The notes under the pieces were generated by a model. It was not told the origin of the DNA, searched no databases, and worked only from the letters and a program-made list of their open reading frames with translations. The translations under genes were made by a program, and so were the position numbers. A stretch of DNA of 37,981 bases from Anaerohalosphaeraceae bacterium (lineage in GTDB: Bacteria; Planctomycetota; Phycisphaerae; Sedimentisphaerales; UBA12454): assembly GCA_021108375.1 (NCBI GenBank), contig JAIORA010000035.1, forward strand, positions 1 through 37,981. The letters run 5' to 3'. Of the stretch, positions 8,833-16,269 are shown one piece after another (positions within the stretch are counted from its first letter, which is position 1; the number at the start of each line of letters is the position of its first letter).

Positions 8833-9452
8833 CATCAGGGGGCAATGCCGTTTTGTAGACAATTTGAGGTTTTTACGCAAGATTTTTTCTATTAGCCGCT
8901 TCGATTTTATCGCCATACAACTCATACAACACGACTAACTTGAAGTTGCTGGAGGTGCCATTGTCATAAAAAAGGTTGCAAGAGAGGCGAAAAAACCGCT
9001 TTAGTCGTCATTTTTAGCTCAATAACACCATTTTGCATTTTAGAGGCAGGGGTAAACTCTGGATACGACAGCAGGCTTTTTTTTGAGAAATTTAACATTT
9101 GTTAAAATATAAAAAAAACACTTGACTTGTATGCTCTCAAATTATACAATAGCATCAACGGTTAGGGATAATGCAAACAGTCCGGCTAAGCGACTTAAGG
9201 AATTTTTGTTGGTGCGACGGTGCCATCTCTTTGTTTGTTTATGTTTATTCTGATGTAAATTTGGATGTGGTTAAGACATAGGAGGACACGAGGAAATTGA
9301 GATTTGTTGTGAAAAGTCAAAGTGTAGGTTCTGCAGAAAAATCAATTTATTATTTTTTTTGTAAGGAGAAGGTAAAATGAATGTGTATGGTAGCAATTGT
9401 AGCGGCACTGGCGGTAACGGCAAATGCGGGTATTCTTTATCAGACAGGCTTT
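8584..9452 (+). repeat. 869-bp direct repeat, copy 1
   Basis: Matches 11820-12688 at a constant offset of 3236. It contains the 3' end of the GH20 gene, the intergenic region, a promoter, a leader and the first codons of a PEP-CTERM gene. The coding ends and the promoter/leader part look essentially identical between copies; differences concentrate at about 8887-9090. Copy 1 carries the intact GH20 end but only a truncated PEP-CTERM start. Confidence 0.92.
9122..9150 (+). promoter_or_regulatory. Promoter with embedded inverted repeat, copy 1
   Basis: TTGACT (9122-9127), a 17-base spacer and TACAAT (9145-9150). The half-sites TTGTAT (9127-9132) and ATACAA (9144-9149) form an inverted repeat overlapping both boxes, a plausible repressor site that resembles AraR-type TTGTA/TACAA half-sites. 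In this copy it drives only the truncated PEP-CTERM fragment, and possibly the beta-helix gene by readthrough. Confidence 0.55.
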
Positions 9453-9461
9453 ACATCTTAA
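9381..9461 (+). pseudogene. Truncated PEP-CTERM gene start
   Basis: 26 codons identical to the start of the PEP-CTERM gene at 12617 except at the end: the signal peptide and GILYQTGF, then TS and a stop. The repeat breaks inside this gene at 9452, which is where the AT-rich insert with the beta-helix gene begins. Confidence 0.8.
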
Positions 9462-9528
9462 GCAATACTTGATTTTTAGCACTTAACTTATATTTAGTAA
9501 AATTTAAAAACAATAAAAGGAGATAATT

Positions 9529-11343
9529 ATGAAAATAAAAAGATTAATTAGAATAATTGCAATTATGGCAATACTCACGACATCTGCAAATGCCAGTATA
9601 CCAATTATGTATCAAGCCAGCTTTGAAAGCTTTAATGTTGGCTCAATAGCAGGTCAAGAGTACTGGCATGTTTACGGAGGTACAGCTGAGATAAAAAATC
9701 AATCAGGATGGTTCTTCGGTGATAAATGGTTAAAAGTGTACAAGAGTGACGGCTCAAGCGGAAACTGTAAAAGAGTGTTTGGTGCCAGAGAAAGTCTAAA
9801 GGTTGTGTTTTATGCAAAATCAGCCACCACAGAACAAAATGGATTTTTTTATGTTCGAGATGGCTTGAAGTATGCCGTAAAGTTCGGTTTTAATTCAGAT
9901 GGTAAATTTTTTACGTATCACAGCACAATAAAAAAAATAGGTAGTTATAGCTATTCTGCTTATGTTACTTATAAATTTGTTGTTTACGCTTATGCAGGAA
10001 GCAAGAAATTTACTATTAAAATTTATGATCCTGATGGAAACATGGTACAGACATTTCAAAAATACTCTTTTAGTGATTCCAGTTGTGGTAATACGCTAAA
10101 CACTTTTTCTATTATACGACCTACGGGACATGCTGTACATTTAGATGACCTAAAAATTTATGAGATAATAGAAAATGTCAATGTTAATGATGATTTTGGG
10201 TTTAATGCAAGTGATTCTACATCATATATACAAGCTGCAATTGATTCCGGCGCTTCCAAAGTTACTATTCCCAATATTGGTCAGACCTGGATATCAGGTC
10301 CTTTAACTTTGCTGGATGATCAAGAGTTGAGATTAGACAGCGGAGTTTTGCTAATGGCTAAAAGCGGTGCATTTGGTACCTACGATTCTTTCCTTACTGC
10401 AGATAAATTATATAATGTTAAAGTTATTGGTTACGGTGCTGAAATAAGAATGCGTAAAGGAAGTTACGGATCATCTCAGTGGATTCACGGAATTAGACTT
10501 GATGGTGTCAGAGGTGCTGAAATCAAAGGACTTAAAGTGAGACTAACCGGTGGTGATGGCGTCTATGTAGGCTCAGGAGGATTTTCCAGACCTTATAGTG
10601 AAGATATTGTGATTCAAACTGTAAGGGTAGATGAATGCAAGCGTAATGCCATATCAGTGATTAGTGTGGAAAACCTGATAATTAATGATTGTTTGTTAGA
10701 AGATACGGCCGGGAATTCGCCTCGCGATGGTATAGACATTGAGCCGAATTACGACGATGAAATATTAAAAAATGTCCTTATAAAGAATAGTACTATTCAA
10801 AATAACGCAGGACCGGGAATCCAGATAAATATTGGAAAACTATCTTCTTCTTCTGAATTTGTAGATATCACCATAGATAATGTACTTATTAGAGGTACAG
10901 TAGGTAGTTCTAGCTATTCTTCCTGTGGTTTGCTATTCAATCGTTGTAAAAATAATGTTGATGGACTTATTACAGTCAAAAATTCTACTATTGAACATTC
11001 AGTAGGACCGGCCGTAATAATAAAAAATAAAGCAGCTAATGGTGTACTGATTCGATTTAATAATACCAGTTTTGAAAGCGGTCTGAATACTTACCTTTAT
11101 CCTTTTGTGTTTATAATGGATAGTACAACTTATACTTCTTCAATTGGTGGCGTTGATTTTGAAAATGGCTGTATTATCATAGATAATGTTGATCGTTGTT
11201 TTATGTATTACAAACAAGATATAGCGGGCTCATATGAACCAACAGCAATTAGTGGAGAAATCGATGTCGATAATCCTGAGGCATTTGAGTGGAATTTAAA
11301 TTACGCGGGTGTCACATTGGATGCGGAATGGTTAAATGATTAA
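9529..11343 (+). CDS. Secreted right-handed beta-helix protein
   Basis: 604 residues. There is a signal peptide (about 1-23, ending ANA), then a jelly-roll-like domain (about 27-212) related to those in the proteins at 12617 and 16270 (YQASFESFNVGSIAGQ; TYKFVV; HLDDLKIYE). Residues about 220-560 form a right-handed parallel beta-helix with repeated VxIxN-type strands and the segment DGIDIEPNYDD, as in polygalacturonase- and pectate-lyase-like folds. AAAAGGAGA gives a strong ribosome site before ATG 9529. The gene is visibly more AT-rich than its neighbours and lies exactly between the two copies of the 869-bp repeat, suggesting it arrived by insertion. It is probably a polysaccharide lyase, hydrolase or epimerase acting outside the cell; no catalytic triad can be assigned. 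Confidence 0.75.
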   Translation: MKIKRLIRIIAIMAILTTSANASIPIMYQASFESFNVGSIAGQEYWHVYGGTAEIKNQSGWFFGDKWLKVYKSDGSSGNCKRVFGARESLKVVFYAKSATTEQNGFFYVRDGLKYAVKFGFNSDGKFFTYHSTIKKIGSYSYSAYVTYKFVVYAYAGSKKFTIKIYDPDGNMVQTFQKYSFSDSSCGNTLNTFSIIRPTGHAVHLDDLKIYEIIENVNVNDDFGFNASDSTSYIQAAIDSGASKVTIPNIGQTWISGPLTLLDDQELRLDSGVLLMAKSGAFGTYDSFLTADKLYNVKVIGYGAEIRMRKGSYGSSQWIHGIRLDGVRGAEIKGLKVRLTGGDGVYVGSGGFSRPYSEDIVIQTVRVDECKRNAISVISVENLIINDCLLEDTAGNSPRDGIDIEPNYDDEILKNVLIKNSTIQNNAGPGIQINIGKLSSSSEFVDITIDNVLIRGTVGSSSYSSCGLLFNRCKNNVDGLITVKNSTIEHSVGPAVIIKNKAANGVLIRFNNTSFESGLNTYLYPFVFIMDSTTYTSSIGGVDFENGCIIIDNVDRCFMYYKQDIAGSYEPTAISGEIDVDNPEAFEWNLNYAGVTLDAEWLND

Positions 11344-11452
11344 AAACAAAAAAAGGGCAAACATGCAGTATACTTAATTGTGTAATGCTTCAGTCGGAAT
11401 TGGACATTTCCTGAAATTGGATTAGTATATATTTCAACGAAAGGAAGTGGCT

Positions 11453-11551
11453 ATGAAGAACAAACGGAAACGATTTACTGCTGAGGAAAAAGATGAGGTG
11501 CTGAGATGGGTGTGTTCACTTAGCTGTGTAAATGGTCTTAACGATTCTTAG
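11453..11551 (+). mobile_element. Transposase N-terminal remnant
   Basis: A 32-codon frame starting MKNKRKRFTAEEKDEVLRWV, like the N-terminal helix-turn-helix of IS3-type or related transposases, with AAGGAAG before the ATG. It degenerates at once into unrelated sequence and a stop. No catalytic DDE part follows, so it marks a decayed insertion sequence. Confidence 0.6.
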
Positions 11552-11603
11552 CAGATTACATTTCTGCCTTGATTTTTAATCAGTCTTTCATTAACTTGTA
11601 AAT

Positions 11604-11719
11604 ATCAGCCTGAAGGATAAGGCTCTGCTGGAGAGCAACCTGAGCGTCAGGCTGATGCCGAGACAGATGGCTCTGGAGGATAGTTATTCTCTGGAGCTTT
11701 CTGCATTACTGTCTTGGCA
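11604..11719 (+). other. Structured non-coding element: two long hairpins
   Basis: Hairpin 1: 10 bp (11604-11613 with 11647-11656) plus an inner GCTCT/AGAGC stem. Hairpin 2: 10 bp with one G-U (11657-11666 with 11709-11718), flanked by a T-A pair, enclosing a further 12-bp stem (11670-11681 with 11686-11697, four G-U pairs, loop AGTT). The many G-U pairs favour an RNA fold over a DNA palindrome. I do not recognise a known RNA class. It could be a mobile-element-linked RNA or the end of a lost insertion sequence. Confidence 0.5.
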
Positions 11720-11735
11720 GATAAGCGATAAACTC

Positions 11736-11771
11736 AATAAAGTAGTTCCGCCGAAGGCGGGTTCCTTTATT
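11736..11771 (+). terminator. Hairpin before repeat copy 2
   Basis: AATAAAG (11736-11742) pairs with CTTTATT (11765-11771) around CCGCC-GAA-GGCGG (11748-11760). It resembles a terminator stem or a small REP-like palindrome but has no long T run. Confidence 0.4.
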
Positions 11772-11819
11772 CATCACAACTGCACGCGATAGCCAAACTT
11801 GATAGCAAATTGGTTCATC

Positions 11820-12068
11820 GCGGAACTAACGGCCAGTCAGGCAAAAAATGTAATAGGAGTGCAGGGCTGTCTCTGGACTGAACATATTAAAACAGCAGGA
11901 GAGGCCGAACTGATGTCTTTTCCAAGGATGTGCGAACTTTCTGAGGTTGCCTGGACGCCGCAGAATCAAAGAAATTTTAAAAGCTATAAACAACGAATCA
12001 AAATTCATCTTAGACGGCTTGATATTTTGGGCGTGAGCTACTATTGCGAACCGGAAATTTTGGATTAA
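11820..12068 (+). pseudogene. GH20 C-terminal fragment
   Basis: The last 82-83 codons of the GH20 gene at 7309, apparently identical to 8584-8832, without barrel or catalytic residues. A short frame opens just before it, but nothing suggests it is expressed as a functional protein. Confidence 0.85.
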
Positions 12069-12357
12069 CATCAGGGGGCAATGCCGTTTTGTAGACAATT
12101 TGAGGTTTTTACGCAAGATTTTTCCTATTAGTTGCTTAAATTTCGTCGCCATACAACTCACACAACACGACTAACTTGAAGTTGCTGGAAGTGCCATTGT
12201 CATAAAAAAGGCTGCAAGAGAGGCGAAAAAACCGCTTTAGCCATCATTTTTAGCTCAATAACACCATTTTGCATTTTAGAGGCAGCGGTAAATTCTGGAT
12301 ACGACAGCAGGTTTTTTTTGAGAAAGTTAACATTTGTTAAAATATTAAAAAAAACAC

Positions 12358-12386
12358 TTGACTTGTATGCTCTCAAATTATACAAT
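12358..12386 (+). promoter_or_regulatory. Promoter of the PEP-CTERM gene, copy 2
   Basis: TTGACT (12358-12363), a 17-base spacer and TACAAT (12381-12386), with the TTGTAT/ATACAA inverted repeat at 12363-12368 and 12380-12385. It would give a transcript with a leader of roughly 220 bases, which is long. Confidence 0.6.
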
Positions 12387-12612
12387 AGCATCAACGGTTA
12401 GGGATAATGCAAACAGTCCGGCTAAGCGACTTAAGGAATTTTTGTTGGTGCGACGGTGCCATCTCTTTGTTTGTTTATGTTTATTCTGATGTAAATTTGG
12501 ATGTGGTTAAGACATAGGAGGACACGAGGAAATTGAGATTTGTTGTGAAAAGTCAAAGTGTAGGTTCTGCAGAAAAATCAATTTATTATTTTTTTTGTAA
12601 GGAGAAGGTAAA
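12387..12612 (+). other. Long 5' leader of the PEP-CTERM gene
   Basis: About 225 bases between the promoter and the start codon, preserved without visible change in both repeat copies. It contains no gene. It could hold a regulatory RNA, but I could not match a known riboswitch. It ends in a strong AAGGAGA ribosome site. Confidence 0.35.
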
Positions 12613-12616
12613 ATGA

Positions 12617-13357
12617 ATGTGTATGGTAGCAATTGTAGCGGCACTGGCGGTAACGGCAAATGCGGGTATTCTTTATCAGACCGGCTTTGAAGCCAGCGAA
12701 GGGTTTGTCGTAGGAAGTATTGATGGTCAGGATGGCTGGGTAGAGACTAACGGTGCAACTACTATCCTTGCAACAACCAACAGCCCTTTTGGTAGTGTAA
12801 ATGTACTAAAGATACAGAAAACTGGTAGTTCGACCCCCTATGCCAGAAAGTATTTCGAAACGGATGCAAATGTTGACAGAGTACTGGTTGATGTTGAAGT
12901 GTATGCTCAGGTGGGTGCCTCAACAATGAAGGGTTATTTTACACTGGGACATGAGTGGAGAACTGGTGCAAGATGGGGCTTTGCAGGTTCAGGCGAAGGC
13001 ACCGGCAGCAATTTCTATGTTCAGGATGGCGCCGATGTCGTGTATGGTACCGCTCATTACAGCATATGGACTACCTATAAATTTGTGGTAAGTGCTGATG
13101 CTATCAATACGGCGTGGAGTCTCGATGTTTATGATGGCAGTGATAACCTGCTTGATTCGTTCACTGACCTCGGTTTCCAACACGAGGAGTATTTTGCGAC
13201 TGGTGGTTATCGTTTTGACTCTTTTACCGTAACCAGACCTACAGGTGCCACTATGATTGCTGACGACTTGGTAATTACCGAAGTTCCAGAGCCGGCAACA
13301 ATGGGTATACTGCTTCTTGGTGGACTATCTCTGCTTCGCAAACGCCGTAAGGCATAA
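12617..13357 (+). CDS. PEP-CTERM surface protein with jelly-roll-like domain
   Basis: 246 residues. A short signal peptide (about 1-16, ending TANA), one jelly-roll/LamG-like domain (about 18-225) and a C-terminal PEP-CTERM sorting signal (VPEPAT, hydrophobic stretch, RKRRKA). PEP-CTERM proteins are processed by an exosortase and attached to the cell surface or matrix. The domain is about three-quarters identical to residues 725-940 of the protein at 16270. The start is odd: the signal peptide has no basic residues, and the ribosome site is better placed for ATG 12613, which lies in another frame and stops after 25 codons. A frameshift may hide a longer basic N-terminus. Probable role: glycan binding at the surface (inference). 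Confidence 0.85.
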   Translation: MCMVAIVAALAVTANAGILYQTGFEASEGFVVGSIDGQDGWVETNGATTILATTNSPFGSVNVLKIQKTGSSTPYARKYFETDANVDRVLVDVEVYAQVGASTMKGYFTLGHEWRTGARWGFAGSGEGTGSNFYVQDGADVVYGTAHYSIWTTYKFVVSADAINTAWSLDVYDGSDNLLDSFTDLGFQHEEYFATGGYRFDSFTVTRPTGATMIADDLVITEVPEPATMGILLLGGLSLLRKRRKA

Positions 13358-13414
13358 GGTATGGGAAAAAGGCAACACCTCTTTGAGTTGTTGTGAGTGA
13401 AATTGGTTGATTTA

Positions 13415-13456
13415 AGGCCGGCTCGGTGAATCAGAGCCGAGTCGGCCTGATTTTTT
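13415..13456 (+). terminator. Rho-independent terminator
   Basis: A 12-bp GC-rich stem (13415-13426 with 13437-13448, one G-U), a 10-base loop and six T after the stem, 58 bases after the PEP-CTERM stop. It separates this gene from the next one. Confidence 0.9.
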
Positions 13457-13559
13457 GGTGAGTAAAAATGTTGTAACCCTTAAAGGGTAATGTCCCGATA
13501 TAGTAGATATGGGGATATGTGTTGAAGATTATGATTGTTTATTTAATATTCTGCCGCAA

Positions 13560-13583
13560 TTCTACGGGTGTTAACCCGTGGAA
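13560..13583. repeat. Short palindromic intergenic element
   Basis: TTCTACGGGT (13560-13569) and ACCCGTGGAA (13574-13583) pair over 10 bp with one G-T around a GTTA loop. It resembles small dispersed REP-like palindromes but is seen only once here. Confidence 0.4.
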
Positions 13584-13650
13584 GTTTAGTTGTGGCAGAC
13601 AAGTCGGGGAATTTAATCGAAAGTAATATATTAGCGGTTATGGAGATAAA

Positions 13651-16170
13651 ATGATGAAAAAAATAATACCTGTAATTGCAGTAATAGTGTTAGTTTTGCT
13701 GGCAGGTGTATCGCAGGCAGATACAGCAACTTTCCAGCAGGGCGTGAGTGGTTATACAGGCTGTGAAGATACACAGATACGCGCAAGGACAAGTGAAGGG
13801 TGGCAAAATAGAAATTATGGTGCGAGAGAGAACTTCCTTTGTGCAGGAATACCGGATTTCCCGGATACCAGCAAAGCTGTGGGTTCCTTAGTACGGTTTA
13901 ATGATATTTTTGGCGATGGTCAGGGACAGATTCCTCTGACGGCACAGATTACCAGTGCGACATTGAAGTTTTATGCTTATGAGATAAACGGCGAGACTGC
14001 CGATCCGTGGTGTGACATCAGAATCTACAGAATGGATACAACCTGGGTGGAAGGCACCGGAGATGGGTATGACCAAGAGGGTTCGAGTTGCGCTAACGCG
14101 AGGCGTTATCGCCTTGACGGTCTTTATGCGGCCAATCCGGAAGATGCCTGGGGAGATAGCGGAGTTGTTGACGGGAATGGTCCTGTCTCAGGGGTAGATT
14201 ACTCGGGTTTTTCCAAGAGGAAATATGTCATTAATGATAATAACGAGCCTCGCTGGTTTACTTTTGAAATAACCCCCTATCTGATCGAATGGCAGAATAG
14301 TCCTACGCCTAATAGTAATAATGGCATTTATGGTTTTGCGGGTTCTTACTGGACAGAAGCATATTTCCATTCTTCTGAAGCGGCAGCACCTAACGATGTA
14401 CTTCGCCCGATACTGGAAGTCGTATATGAGACCATTGAAGGCGAAGTAGCTGTATTTCAGACTGGTGTAGATGGCTATGACGGTTGCGAAGACACCACTG
14501 TAAAGCCAAGAGCCATCGCTGCTGACCCTAATATCGCAACCTATAATTACGGTGGCGATGAAACATTGAAGGCTAACGGGGCGTTTGAGAGCAGCATGAT
14601 CATAGGTTCGGGTACTATGATACGGTTTGATGACCTCTTTGGTGAAGGTGCAGGCCAGATAGAATCGAGTGATGAAATTGTTAAGGTTGAGTTAATGCTT
14701 TATGCTTACAATATGTACACTTACAATAGTGGCGACTGGGTTAATGTCAGAGCCCACCAACTGGTTAACACCTGGGTTGAAGGAACCGCGGTTGGAGTTC
14801 TTCAAGAGGGTTCGAGTTGTGGTGAAGCAAGGCGTTATCGCGCCGACGGCGATTACGCAACCTATCCGTTAGATGCCTGGGGAGTTTTGGGCCAGGTGGA
14901 GGAAAAAGGTCCTCAGGATTGTGATAACGGTATTACGAGGGATTTTTCGAGGGATGGTGATGCCAGAGTCGATTACCCTTGGCCTTTTTACGAAGATGCG
15001 CAGGACAGGCAGCCACGCTGGATGAACTTTGATATAACTGAGTATGTAATCGGTGAAGACGGTAATAGCGGTTGGCGTGCGGATGCGAATGATAATTACG
15101 GCGTATATATTTACACCGCCGGGGGTAATGACAGCGCGTATTTTCGTTCATCAGAGTACACTGGCGGAATCTATCTTCGTCCTAAATTGATGATTACTTA
15201 TCTGCCGTTTAAGTGCGGCCACTCGGATGTACCTCATCCTGACGCTGACATAACTGGGCCGAACGGTGTTGCTGACTGTTATGTTGACCTTTATGACTTC
15301 GCCGCTATGGGCGAAGATTGGAAACAGTGTACTCTGCCCAGTGGAACTGGTTGCCAGAACCTTGGTGCAGCATATACTATTCCTCACGGCAGTGTAACAG
15401 TAGATGCGAATCTAATCGAATGGGCCGGTGCCGAATGGGCATATCTTGACCAAGTCTATTACGGAGGAAGCGTGTTCGATATAAATAATACTGATGGTGC
15501 TAAATTTGCCCTGAGATGGGATGCGAATAGTGTCTATGCGGCCGTAATGGTAACCGATACCAGCCATGTCCTCGAGGCTCCTTTGGCCTGGAACAGTTCT
15601 GACAGGATTGAAGTTTACTGTCAGGGTGAACCCAATGTTGGTCATATTTACACTCCATATTTTGATAAGGCCCAGCAGTATATGGTTGGTACAAATACGG
15701 ACAGTATGACAGGGCCATTAGGCCCATGGGCAATTTTCGGAGATGGTTTGGGTATTGAAACAGCAGCTGGATTTGAATTTGCTGTTCTCGTAGATGGTGC
15801 TGATATTATCTATGAGATTGGAGCGAAGCAGTTTGTTAATTACGCTGACCACGGCCCGGGCGGAACGACTGTTGAGGCTGTGCTTGAAGGCGGCAAAGTT
15901 ATCGGTTTCGATATTGTTGCATCAAGTAAGACGCAATGGGGTGCTTTTGGTATGTTGTCTGAAAATATGATGACCGGTAAATCTACCGATGCCAGAAAGT
16001 TCCAGCAGTACACATTAGAATATGAAAACGGTTGTGGCCGTTGGGGTCATCTGCCGGCAGACATTGACGAAGACTGCGATGTTGATTTAGCTGACTTGTC
16101 TGAATTAGTACTTGAATGGTTGTATTGTACTGAAGTAGGCGACCCAATATGCGACAACACCTGGATGTAA
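13651..16170 (+). CDS. Secreted double DNRLRE / CBM9-like / dockerin protein
   Basis: 839 residues. Signal peptide about 1-23. Two tandem DNRLRE/CBM96-like beta-sandwiches, about 26-260 and 263-515, each opening FQxGVxGYxGCEDT and containing TWVEGT and QEGSSC. A dockerin-like unit follows at about 525-565 (DITGPNGVADCYVDLYDF, then DWKQC), then a CBM9-like sugar-binding domain at about 575-795 and a second dockerin-like unit at 803-839 (DIDEDCDVDLADL, EWLYC). CBM96-type domains are known as carbohydrate binders. No catalytic domain is visible, so it is probably a non-catalytic binding or scaffold protein outside the cell. GGAGA precedes ATG 13651; ATG 13654 is an alternative start. A terminator follows. 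Confidence 0.8.
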   Translation: MMKKIIPVIAVIVLVLLAGVSQADTATFQQGVSGYTGCEDTQIRARTSEGWQNRNYGARENFLCAGIPDFPDTSKAVGSLVRFNDIFGDGQGQIPLTAQITSATLKFYAYEINGETADPWCDIRIYRMDTTWVEGTGDGYDQEGSSCANARRYRLDGLYAANPEDAWGDSGVVDGNGPVSGVDYSGFSKRKYVINDNNEPRWFTFEITPYLIEWQNSPTPNSNNGIYGFAGSYWTEAYFHSSEAAAPNDVLRPILEVVYETIEGEVAVFQTGVDGYDGCEDTTVKPRAIAADPNIATYNYGGDETLKANGAFESSMIIGSGTMIRFDDLFGEGAGQIESSDEIVKVELMLYAYNMYTYNSGDWVNVRAHQLVNTWVEGTAVGVLQEGSSCGEARRYRADGDYATYPLDAWGVLGQVEEKGPQDCDNGITRDFSRDGDARVDYPWPFYEDAQDRQPRWMNFDITEYVIGEDGNSGWRADANDNYGVYIYTAGGNDSAYFRSSEYTGGIYLRPKLMITYLPFKCGHSDVPHPDADITGPNGVADCYVDLYDFAAMGEDWKQCTLPSGTGCQNLGAAYTIPHGSVTVDANLIEWAGAEWAYLDQVYYGGSVFDINNTDGAKFALRWDANSVYAAVMVTDTSHVLEAPLAWNSSDRIEVYCQGEPNVGHIYTPYFDKAQQYMVGTNTDSMTGPLGPWAIFGDGLGIETAAGFEFAVLVDGADIIYEIGAKQFVNYADHGPGGTTVEAVLEGGKVIGFDIVASSKTQWGAFGMLSENMMTGKSTDARKFQQYTLEYENGCGRWGHLPADIDEDCDVDLADLSELVLEWLYCTEVGDPICDNTWM

Positions 16171-16206
16171 AAAAGTTGTTTGTTTAAGATATTGTACTAC
16201 GGAGTT

Positions 16207-16237
16207 TGCGGGCAGATGCGATTTGCCCGCAGATTTT
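16207..16237 (+). terminator. Rho-independent terminator
   Basis: TGCGGGCA (16207-16214) pairs with TGCCCGCA (16224-16231) around a 9-base loop, followed by GATTTTG. It lies 37 bases after the preceding stop. Confidence 0.75.
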
Positions 16238-16269
16238 GTGGTGCGAAATGTTGAATACGAGGAATAGTT

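Larger units (their letters stand above)
11820..12688 (+). repeat. 869-bp direct repeat, copy 2
   Basis: Second copy of 8584-9452 at offset +3236. It holds a truncated GH20 end but the complete promoter, leader and start of the PEP-CTERM gene. The left border falls inside the GH20 reading frame and the right border inside the PEP-CTERM reading frame, so homologous recombination between the copies would restore a continuous GH20 to PEP-CTERM arrangement and delete the 3236-bp unit. Confidence 0.92.

Noticed and set aside
12387..12612. Cyclic-di-GMP (GEMM) or cobalamin riboswitch in the PEP-CTERM leader
   Set aside because: A GCAAAC-like and a GGCTAAG-like stretch drew attention, but the conserved core and pairing of these classes are not present.
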